Shown here one piece after another: positions 7,465 through 13,061 of a stretch of 15,094 nucleotides of DNA. The notes below the pieces were generated by a model, which worked only from the letters and a program-made list of their open reading frames with translations, did not search any database and was not told the DNA's origin. The position numbers and the translations under genes were made by a program. Origin of the DNA: an uncultured Clostridia bacterium (GTDB lineage Bacteria; Bacillota; Clostridia; Lachnospirales; Lachnospiraceae). Positions within the stretch are counted from its first letter, which is position 1. The number at the start of each line of letters is the position of its first letter. The DNA lies in assembly GCA_937896665.1 (NCBI GenBank), contig CALBNS010000081.1, forward strand, positions 1 to 15,094. Direction: 5' to 3'.

Positions 7465-7491
7465 ATTATCAAATATTTATTTTTAAGTCAA
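7463..7491 (-). promoter_or_regulatory. Promoter of the ABC exporter operon
   Basis: On the minus strand TTGACT (7491-7486) is followed after exactly 17 bases by TAATAT (7468-7463), with a TGn extension in front. It lies 48 bases upstream of the ATPase start. The end of the IS1634-like element is only eight bases upstream of the -35 hexamer, so the promoter survived the insertion but lost its original upstream sequence. Confidence 0.72.
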
Positions 7492-7534
7492 GAAAAATCT
7501 TAACTTCCAGAAATTTTACCACTCAAAATAGCAT

Positions 7535-7577
7535 GAGCCCATAATCAACATTGATATGTGATTATGGGCTCGTTTTT
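7535..7577. terminator. Hairpin at the left end of the IS1634-like element
   Basis: GAGCCCATAATCA (7535-7547) pairs perfectly with TGATTATGGGCTC (7559-7571), 13 bp. A T5 run follows on the plus strand (7573-7577). It begins right after the stop of the last passenger gene, so it probably stops transcription in both directions and keeps IS transcripts out of the exporter operon. The U-tract is better for plus-strand transcription. Confidence 0.6.
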
Positions 7578-7797
7578 AGTAGCCTAACATAAAGTCATCC
7601 AAATCCTGAAGAGCTTCCTTTAACTCAGGATCTTTTTCTCGTGAAATCAATTGCTCTAGATATAAAATTTCACAATCCTCTGGATCATAATCTATGTTAT
7701 AAGACTTCTTTACCATATCCCACAAAAAATCTGTCTTTTTAGATTGTGCATGACTCATACAGTATTGTTCTATTAGAATTCTCGAGTATTCTGGCAT
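7576..7797 (-). CDS. Small IS passenger protein, 73 residues
   Basis: The ATG at 7797 comes one base after the stop of the preceding small gene and follows GAGGTGG; the longer frame to 7824 uses a TTG with no support. The product is acidic and begins MPEYSRILIEQYCMSHAQ, with a helical C-terminus (DPELKEALQDLDDFMLGY). No catalytic motif or membrane span is visible. It is transcribed with the transposase, inside the inverted repeats, so it is part of the element. It could be an accessory or regulatory factor; its function is unknown. Confidence 0.6.
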   Translation of the reverse strand: MPEYSRILIEQYCMSHAQSKKTDFLWDMVKKSYNIDYDPEDCEILYLEQLISREKDPELKEALQDLDDFMLGY

Positions 7798-7798
7798 C

Positions 7799-8035
7799 TT
7801 ATTCCACCTCTTTTCCCTGTACAAATGCTAAGATTTCTTCATAACTCTTGTCACTATTAATAACTGCATTCATAAGTTCTTCCTTGCGAAGCTCATTACG
7901 CATTTTTATAAGTTCTGCAAGTGCTTCTTTTTCTGTTTCATACTTTGCCTTAGCCTTTTCCAAAGCTTCTTTTTGCTGTTCAATTTTTAAATCCAGTTTA
8001 TCTATTGTAATTCTGCTTTTATATTTTCTTGCCAC
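7799..8035 (-). CDS. Small coiled-coil IS passenger protein, 78 residues
   Basis: The GTG start at 8035 lies eight bases after GGAGG and overlaps the end of the transposase gene by 17 bases, indicating coupling. The sequence is highly charged and almost wholly helical: a heptad-like stretch (about residues 14-52, with KLDLKIEQQKEALEKAKAKY and repeated Ala/Glu/Leu) suggests a coiled coil. It resembles short DUF4315-type coiled-coil proteins in layout, but I cannot confirm membership. With the next 73-residue gene it forms a passenger pair inside the element. Confidence 0.65.
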   Translation of the reverse strand: MARKYKSRITIDKLDLKIEQQKEALEKAKAKYETEKEALAELIKMRNELRKEELMNAVINSDKSYEEILAFVQGKEVE

Positions 8036-9770
8036 TATTTTTTCCTCCGTCTATCTTTACCTTCAGCACCTTGGGATTCAAATCATCACTTATCTGCTGT
8101 GTTTTTCTTTTTACATAATTAGCATCTATTCCAAATGCTTTGAGAATAGTTTTTTGATTGGCAGTAACTGCGTGATCAAGTCTATATATACCATCTGCCT
8201 GCCGTATCATTTCAATTTTTTCAAGTTCCCTTATCGCAGCAGGGACATTCATAAAGTTTGGACTGCTTAGCAACTTTTCTTCTTCATCCTTAAGCTTGGT
8301 GTACATTCTATTTCTAAGAATTAATGCTACAAAAGCTATCAACATCTTACCTTCAAGAGCATCGCCAGAGTATACCCTCATACTCCTGTTACCAAGGAAG
8401 GACTTATCTGCCTTAAATAGCTTTTCTGACGCATCTCTACTCTTATATAGTTCAAGAGCTTCTTTAGCCTTCATGTTCTCAGATGTGATAATACAGAAGT
8501 ATCCACACATCCTTAGTTCCTCCTCTATAACAGAACTCTTTTCAATTGCACATACAAAACATTGATCTTCCTTACCTTCATGATAGTATTCAAAGTCAAA
8601 ATATTTTTCATATGATTTATCTATTACAACAGGCTGACCTTCAAATTTCTTAAAATATGACGCCAGTTTTTCTAGTTTTATCTCTAACTGTTCTTTCTCT
8701 GCAGCTGCTTTGCTGTAGCTATAATAGATATGCAGATATCGATTCTTTTCATCCGATGGAAAAATAGTCCTTTCTACTGTAGTTCCGTTAACCCCAAATC
8801 TTCTAATAGTATACTGTCTGCTATCTTCGAAGGTTCCACGTACTTCCTTTACAACGTCCGCGACAAGAGCCTTCATTCCTTTAACCATGATTACAAAATC
8901 ATAACCACACTTATCCATATATTTTATGTTTTCGCGGCTGAAATAACCCCTATCTAGAATAATTCCTGCATTCTTATATCCATAGGCTTTTGCTTTATCA
9001 AGCATGCATTGTAATTGTGACACATCTACAATGCTTCCTGGATAATCCTCATAAAACAAAGGCTCTCTGTTATTACAATCATAAGCAATAGAGTAATTAA
9101 AAATCGGTAATCCTTTATCTTCTTTTGCATGACCATACTCCACAAGTTCTATATCACCAGCCTGACAGTTCTTGTTGGTAGAATCATATGATAGATAGAT
9201 TTTTTCTTTATTCTTTTTTAATGCATTCCACTCATTCTGAAACTCAACAGAATCATCAACAGAAATCTGACCTATGAATTCAGACACTGTAGAATCACTG
9301 TATATCTTATATCCTGGTGTAAACAGAGGGTGATTGTATGCATAATCAGGATAATACTGACCCGCGTTATTCTCTGTCGTTAGATAATAAGATGCAAGAT
9401 CCATAAATAATCCAGTTCCTCGATCATCGTTATAAACAGATGCAATCATCTTATCCAGCATACTTTCCATCATAAGTTTCTCAAGTACAATGTATGTCCC
9501 CACACGAAGGCAACTGCTTCTTTCTGTCCTTCCCTCATCAGTAGGAAGTTTGGCATCTGGAAAATATGTCAGAAAGTTAGGGTTAGGATACATCATAGAT
9601 GGATCATCATCACATTTCTTTCCTATCGTTGTTCTTTTGGGAATGTTATATTTCTTATCAGGCTTATAGACTCTGTCATACTCATAGTTGATATACGTGA
9701 CATCCTTTATAATACGTTCGAAAATCTTGCCTTTAGTTTCTGGAATAGGAACCTTAAAATCAAAATACAT
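8019..9770 (-). CDS. IS1634-family DDE transposase
   Basis: The product has 583 residues, within the usual range for this family. The catalytic triad is visible: Asp196 in LSYDSTN, Asp273 in GIILDRGYFS and Glu449 in the YKSRDASEKLF signature (Y442-x2-R445-x3-E449), the Y-(2)-R-(3)-E motif of IS4-like transposases. The long segment between Asp273 and Glu449 fits the beta-rich insertion of these enzymes. The frame is intact, so the element may be active. An AAGGAG site precedes the ATG at 9770, and the promoter is at 9814-9842. Confidence 0.92.
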   Translation of the reverse strand: MYFDFKVPIPETKGKIFERIIKDVTYINYEYDRVYKPDKKYNIPKRTTIGKKCDDDPSMMYPNPNFLTYFPDAKLPTDEGRTERSSCLRVGTYIVLEKLMMESMLDKMIASVYNDDRGTGLFMDLASYYLTTENNAGQYYPDYAYNHPLFTPGYKIYSDSTVSEFIGQISVDDSVEFQNEWNALKKNKEKIYLSYDSTNKNCQAGDIELVEYGHAKEDKGLPIFNYSIAYDCNNREPLFYEDYPGSIVDVSQLQCMLDKAKAYGYKNAGIILDRGYFSRENIKYMDKCGYDFVIMVKGMKALVADVVKEVRGTFEDSRQYTIRRFGVNGTTVERTIFPSDEKNRYLHIYYSYSKAAAEKEQLEIKLEKLASYFKKFEGQPVVIDKSYEKYFDFEYYHEGKEDQCFVCAIEKSSVIEEELRMCGYFCIITSENMKAKEALELYKSRDASEKLFKADKSFLGNRSMRVYSGDALEGKMLIAFVALILRNRMYTKLKDEEEKLLSSPNFMNVPAAIRELEKIEMIRQADGIYRLDHAVTANQKTILKAFGIDANYVKRKTQQISDDLNPKVLKVKIDGGKNSGKKI

Positions 9771-9813
9771 TACGTTTTACTCCTTAAATATAAGTATGTA
9801 TACCCACTCAAAT

Positions 9814-9842
9814 ATTATAACAAAGAGAGGGCAGAAAATCAA
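9814..9842 (-). promoter_or_regulatory. Transposase promoter with its -35 inside the end hairpin
   Basis: TTGATT (9842-9837) and TATAAT (9819-9814) are spaced by 17 bases on the minus strand. The -35 hexamer lies within one arm of the 15-bp hairpin at 9829-9864. Readthrough transcripts from outside would fold this region, while DNA-level initiation at the promoter is unaffected. Confidence 0.65.
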
Positions 9843-9869
9843 TAGAAACATTGATTTTCTGCCCTTTTT
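9829..9869 (+). terminator. Perfect 15-bp hairpin with U-tract at the right end of the IS1634-like element
   Basis: GGGCAGAAAATCAAT (9829-9843) pairs with its exact complement at 9850-9864 around a six-base loop, followed on the plus strand by TTTTT (9865-9869). This is a good intrinsic terminator for plus-strand transcription. For transcripts arriving from the regulator side it forms a stem ahead of the transposase gene. Confidence 0.65.
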
Positions 9870-9911
9870 AGACAAATTTATTTTATTGAGTGTCAATTCC
9901 TACTGGAAGTT

Positions 9912-9958
9912 AAAAAAAAAAGGCATTCCTTCATCATTTTAATGAAGGAATGCCTTTT
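9912..9958 (-). terminator. Intrinsic terminator of the ArsR-type regulator gene
   Basis: A perfect 17-bp stem (9942-9958 with 9918-9934), a seven-base loop and a long U-tract on the minus strand (A run at 9912-9921). The first arm encodes the last codons of the regulator and the stop codon lies in the loop, so the terminator overlaps the gene end. The IS1634-like element abuts the U-tract. Confidence 0.85.
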
Positions 9959-10925
9959 CTAATGTTTCTATACAGTTTTTCATTGTTCTCGTATTAATAC
10001 TATAATACTTCGTATTTCCATCTCGTTCTTCGTTTACCAGACCACATTCTTTTAATTCTGTCATATGATGAGATACCGTAGATGTAGCTAATCTTAATTT
10101 AGTGGCTATTTTAACTCCGCTAAGGTTCTCATTCTTCTGTAACAATAGAAGTATTTTATATCTTGTTTTATCAGAAAGTGATTTTACTTGCCCTAATATA
10201 ATTTCTTCTTCAACTTCATCACTCTGGCACAAAATATTCACAACCAAAAATTGACGTTCTTCATACCAGCGACAACATTTCATTGGCAAAAATAACGATG
10301 GCATAAAATAATAAGCTTTATATGGTCCCCGATTATGAAATTTTTTTCCCATAATCTCTTCCGAAAAATCTAAAGGGGCTTTTTTCTGTAATTCATCTGT
10401 CATTTTCTCTATCCACATATTTAGTTTCACACTATTGTCTTGTAAATATCGTTCAGCTATATTTGTTTCCAGTGAATGGACAAATGACAAATATGTTTCC
10501 AAAAAAAGATCTGTACGATTGACTATTAAATCTACTACAAAATAATTCTTAAAATGATTTTTATTTTTTTGATAAAAAAATATCCTTTCCTTCTCTGAAG
10601 CAATCATATTTTTCACAACATCTTCGGATTCCCGTAAAAATCTACTCAAAAACTCACTTTTAGTTTTATTTCTCAAAAACATAAAGTAGTCTTCTATCGA
10701 AAATCTTTCCACATCATATTCTATCAGAAAATCTAGTATCTGGATTGCAATTTCTTCCGATACGTTGTGATAAAATTCAAACAAGAGGAGAAACTCCTTT
10801 TCTTTCTCTGAAACAAAAATGGCATCATATACTTCACTTAGTTTGTTGTTTAGATTTTGAGGTAATAATAATTCCACAGATGCAAACAAGTATTCTAACT
10901 CTCTTTTATATAGTACATTTATCAT
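9939..10925 (-). CDS. ArsR-type winged-helix transcriptional regulator with large N-terminal domain
   Basis: The product has 328 residues. The C-terminal 85 or so form an ArsR-type winged helix: SLSDKTRYKILLLL, then GVKIATKLRLATSTVSHHM as the helix-turn-helix and ERDGNTKYYSIN as the wing. The N-terminal 240 residues are helical and rich in Phe, Glu and Lys, as in regulators with a DUF5937-like front domain, and probably sense a ligand. No Cys pair typical of metal-sensing ArsR proteins is seen in the recognition helix. GAGGTGA precedes the ATG at 10925. Before the IS insertion its terminator would have lain directly ahead of the exporter promoter, so it probably controls the exporter (inference). 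Confidence 0.85.
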   Translation of the reverse strand: MINVLYKRELEYLFASVELLLPQNLNNKLSEVYDAIFVSEKEKEFLLLFEFYHNVSEEIAIQILDFLIEYDVERFSIEDYFMFLRNKTKSEFLSRFLRESEDVVKNMIASEKERIFFYQKNKNHFKNYFVVDLIVNRTDLFLETYLSFVHSLETNIAERYLQDNSVKLNMWIEKMTDELQKKAPLDFSEEIMGKKFHNRGPYKAYYFMPSLFLPMKCCRWYEERQFLVVNILCQSDEVEEEIILGQVKSLSDKTRYKILLLLQKNENLSGVKIATKLRLATSTVSHHMTELKECGLVNEERDGNTKYYSINTRTMKNCIETLEKAFLH

Positions 10926-11139
10926 AACAATTCACCTCTATTTTCATATATCTCGTTTTCTATTTAACACTCGTTAATTTTAACAACACGAAAAAATTTA
11001 TTATCACTTTAATATTACCTACTATAAATTCACATCTAATAATATATACTCTCTCAGCATTTCCTGCAACTAAAATTACAAATTCTAAAATCCACAAAAA
11101 TAAACACTTACCTCCTCATACTCCAAACTACTCACAAAC
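10926..11139. other. AT-rich intergenic stretch upstream of the regulator gene
   Basis: This holds the regulator leader. A small inverted repeat, TTAAC-gagt-GTTAA, is at about 10967-10980 and may be an operator, but no convincing -35/-10 pair stands out. Further upstream, a perfect AGGAGG (11111-11116, minus strand) is followed by a 17-codon frame from GTG at 11107 that ends in a CxxxCxxC pattern (CNFSCRKC) before TGA at 11056-11054. That may be the stub of a lost radical SAM gene. No intact gene is supported. Confidence 0.4.
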
Positions 11140-11172
11140 AAAAAATCCAGACTGTTAGTTAACAGTCTGGAT
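11140..11172 (-). terminator. Intrinsic terminator upstream of the regulator region
   Basis: ATCCAGACTGTTA (11145-11157) pairs with TAACAGTCTGGAT (11160-11172); a U6 run follows on the minus strand (11145-11140). It would end transcripts coming from the right, such as the Nudix/radical-SAM operon before the IS110-type insertion. Confidence 0.75.
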
Positions 11173-11325
11173 ATATGGGATCCAAAACTTTTTTAGGGGC
11201 TACATTCGTGATTTTTCACTCATGAGAAATCCTCAAAAGTTTTTTATCCTATATGTTATTATGCTAAAATTCGCAACATCACCAATAATTAACCTTTATA
11301 TTTATAAACCCATGTGATTTTTCAC
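11173..11325. repeat. Long imperfect stem and a repeated 12-base motif
   Basis: Bases 11173-11197 (ATATGGGAT..AAAACTTTT..AGG) pair with 11231-11254 with few mismatches, around a loop that holds GTGATTTTTCAC (11208-11219). The same 12 bases occur again at 11314-11325. The stretch has no gene. It may be a structured RNA or the remnant of a small mobile element. Confidence 0.4.
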
Positions 11326-11475
11326 CTACATATCCCTATAATGTAATTTAGCTACTCTAGGTAGCCTAATGAACAAATCATATTCTCTAAGTTTTAATCT
11401 TCTAACTGATATGTAATGACCTTTTGTCAAGAGTAAATTACAAAAAATCACCACAAACTTTTATTTAATTGTTCC

Positions 11476-11674
11476 GAAGACACCCAGAAAGAGCCTCGGA
11501 GTATCAGTTCCCGGCTTTGGCCACTCTGATATACGTGGATTGGTTACCTACAGGTCAATGGTCCGCCGAGAGCCTCACTGTCTAATAGCGTGGATCACAG
11601 TTTCCTGTGCCGACATAGTTAGGTCGTGAATGGCTCGAACCTTGAAATGGCCGAAGCCCTTTCCGGATGTCTTC
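11476..11674 (-). ncRNA. Candidate bridge RNA (seekRNA) of the IS110-type element
   Basis: Between the transposase stop and the left end, the minus strand can fold into an RNA of about 199 nt. Its ends, 11674-11657 and 11495/11493-11476, pair over 18 continuous positions: 15 Watson-Crick and three G-U pairs. On the plus strand those three would be A-C mismatches, which points to the transposase strand as the RNA. Inside, GAGCC-AU-UCAC pairs with GUGA-GGCUC (11570-11636), enclosing an internal loop and an apical CACAG-GAAA-CUGUG hairpin (11595-11609). The internal loop strands resemble the element's ends. Guide RNAs in this position are established for IS1111-type elements; this particular RNA is inferred from folding by eye. 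Confidence 0.65.
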
Positions 11675-11697
11675 AGTTATTACTTTTGTTGCAGGGC

Positions 11698-11807
11698 CAG
11701 ATGTATGTGGCCGTAGGCCATCTTACATCTGCTTCCTTACCCAACATAACAGCGGGATGGTGATGTCAAGGCTGCGCAGCACCGCGAAGCGGCTTGGTCT
11801 TGATATC
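11698..11807 (-). other. Hairpins between the transposase stop and the candidate bridge RNA
   Basis: CAGATGTATGTGGCC pairs with GGCCATCTTACATCTG (11698-11731) around GTA. A second stem, TGATGTCAAG with CTTGATATCA (about 11761-11807), encloses a GC-rich stem with a UUCG-type loop. They may separate transposase mRNA from the guide RNA, by processing or termination. They contain no gene. Confidence 0.4.
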
Positions 11808-11830
11808 AGTAGCACGATGTGATACCCGTT

Positions 11831-12949
11831 TCAAGCGATATGATTCGTCATCATGCCCCATAGGAAACATGCAAGCTCCCGTGCGATCGCTGTTTTTGCC
11901 ACATTCGCTTTCTTGCTTCTTCCGAGAATCATTTTGTAATAGCGGCGCCTTAACCTTTCGTTTGCTTTGTCCGCATAGGCAATGACTTGTGGCGTATTCC
12001 CGGACTGTCTGGATTTCAGGTCTTTCGATTTGAAGCCCACCTGACCTCTTGCATAGCACTGCGATGCCTCTGTCAGCAAACGTCGTAAATGCCTGTTTCT
12101 TGCTTTGGTGATGCCAAGCCTTGTCTTGCCATCTCCACTGGAATCCTCACCCGGAACCAGTCCGAGATACGATGCAAAGTGCTGGGCATCCGCGAAGCGC
12201 TTAAAATCCCCTACTTCAACGATGACTGACAGGGCTGTATGGGTCTTGATTCCGATGAAGCAGGAAAGCTTATGTACCGCCTCTGCGTATTCCTCCTGAC
12301 CGGCAAGCTCTTCGATCCGTTTATCCATCCGTTCCAGTTTATCGCTTAAGGTCGCATAGGTCAGCAGATATTCATCGAGGATCTCTTTATAAAGAGCCTC
12401 AGGGGTTAATGACTTGAGCCATTTGATATGGGCTGCTGTCCAATGACTCTTTCCTTCATAGCGATAGTTGTGGCGAAGACAGAATGCAAGAATCTGCTGT
12501 TTCACCTTTTTCAGGGCAAGCTTGTGATCATCCCTCATTCGCAGGTATTCCTTCGTCTGTTCATCTTTTTCGGTAGGGATGTGAACCGGACTATAGTTGC
12601 GTTGAGCCAGACATCTTGCAATGATCTCGGCATCGCGCTTATCTGTTTTGATCCGCTTACGACTACGCTGTTCCAACATGGTGGTAGGAGCCAGTATCAC
12701 ACAGTTGACATGATGGGATGTTAACTGATGATATAAAGAATAACCGAGGCAACCCGCTTCATAACCGCATACGAACTTAGCATCGTCTCCGTAGATGGTA
12801 CGAAGGTAATCCAGATACTTCAGGACATTTTTGAAATCTGCTTCTGTTCTCTGGTGATGCATTCCTTTGTCTGCTTCAATGGTAAAAGCACAAAGTGAAA
12901 AATTTTCCTTATGAACATCCATTCCTACGTAAACTGTGTTATAATACAT
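11831..12949 (-). CDS. IS110-family transposase (DEDD-type recombinase)
   Basis: The product has 372 residues and an intact frame. The RuvC-like DEDD residues are visible: Asp11 in VGMDVHKE, Glu64 in CGYEAG, and Asp103 and Asp106 in KTDKRDAEI. The C-terminal Tnp domain has SCFIGIKTHTALSVIVEV (229-246), YLGLVPGEDSSGDGK (261-275) with the catalytic Ser at 270 or 271, and ITKARNRHLRRLL. These enzymes recombine a circular intermediate with a target, guided by a structured RNA from the element. AAGGGAGG stands seven bases before the ATG at 12949. The enzyme looks functional. Confidence 0.95.
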   Translation of the reverse strand: MYYNTVYVGMDVHKENFSLCAFTIEADKGMHHQRTEADFKNVLKYLDYLRTIYGDDAKFVCGYEAGCLGYSLYHQLTSHHVNCVILAPTTMLEQRSRKRIKTDKRDAEIIARCLAQRNYSPVHIPTEKDEQTKEYLRMRDDHKLALKKVKQQILAFCLRHNYRYEGKSHWTAAHIKWLKSLTPEALYKEILDEYLLTYATLSDKLERMDKRIEELAGQEEYAEAVHKLSCFIGIKTHTALSVIVEVGDFKRFADAQHFASYLGLVPGEDSSGDGKTRLGITKARNRHLRRLLTEASQCYARGQVGFKSKDLKSRQSGNTPQVIAYADKANERLRRRYYKMILGRSKKANVAKTAIARELACFLWGMMTNHIA

Positions 12950-13006
12950 TTGATGACCTCCCTTTGTATGCGGTAATTCCTGTTATTTTGGTTCTTGACA
13001 AACTTT

Positions 13007-13035
13007 ATTATACAGGTAAATCCACGATGTTACAA
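13007..13035 (-). promoter_or_regulatory. Promoter of the IS110-type transposase
   Basis: TTGTAA (13035-13030) and TATAAT (13012-13007) are 17 bases apart on the minus strand, about 58 bases ahead of the transposase start and inside the element. The -35 lies in an imperfect palindrome (13022-13040, CCAC...GTGG) that could bind a regulator or the transposase. Confidence 0.65.
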
Positions 13036-13061
13036 TGTGGAGGTCATTACATATTGTCTAA

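Larger units (their letters stand above)
7500..9913 (-). mobile_element. IS1634-family insertion sequence with two passenger genes
   Basis: The element is about 2.4 kb. TTAACTTCCAG at 7500-7510 recurs inverted at 9903-9913, and a further CACTCAA block follows at each end, so these are the terminal inverted repeats. It holds the 583-residue transposase and two small genes transcribed with it. Hairpins close both ends (7535-7571 and 9829-9864). The right end abuts a run of A residues belonging to the terminator of the regulator gene, so the exact ends and any short AT-rich target duplication (AAAAA is possible) cannot be fixed. It separates the ArsR-type regulator from the exporter promoter. 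Confidence 0.8.
11401..13061 (-). mobile_element. IS110-family element of the IS1111 type
   Basis: The element is about 1.65 kb and clearly more GC-rich than its surroundings. ATATGTAATGACC at 11409-11421 recurs inverted at 13042-13054, and TTTGTCAAGA at 11423-11432 recurs inverted at 12993-13002; these are subterminal inverted repeats as in the IS1111 subgroup. TCTAA occurs just outside both (11401-11405 and 13057-13061) and may be the recombined core. The non-coding region lies on the 3' side of the transposase, where IS1111 elements encode their guide RNA. It is inserted a few bases beyond the stop of the radical-SAM-like gene. The exact ends are inferred. Confidence 0.75.

Noticed and set aside
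7416..7472. N-terminal extension of the exporter ATPase
   Set aside because: The extension covers the promoter -10 and the inverted repeat, while ATG 7415 has a perfect ribosome-binding site.
7848..8270. Plus-strand 140-codon frame, hydrophobic and serine-rich
   Set aside because: It runs opposite to the passenger and transposase genes; the hydrophobic look comes from reading Lys/Glu-rich coiled-coil DNA in antisense.
7493..9918. AAAAA as target-site duplication of the IS1634-like element
   Set aside because: The right flank is a homopolymer belonging to a terminator, so any A-rich repeat would match; it is not evidence.
11766..12059. Minus-strand 97-codon frame overlapping the transposase end
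   Set aside because: It lies in another phase of the clear IS110-type transposase, has no ribosome-binding site and shows no protein-like pattern.
12428..12724. Plus-strand 98-codon frame inside the IS110-type transposase
   Set aside because: It is an antisense shadow in the GC-richer element; no start signal or recognisable domain.
12996..13012. TTGACA on the plus strand near TATTAT as an outward promoter of the IS110-type element
   Set aside because: The spacing is far too short for a promoter; the motif is part of the subterminal inverted repeat.
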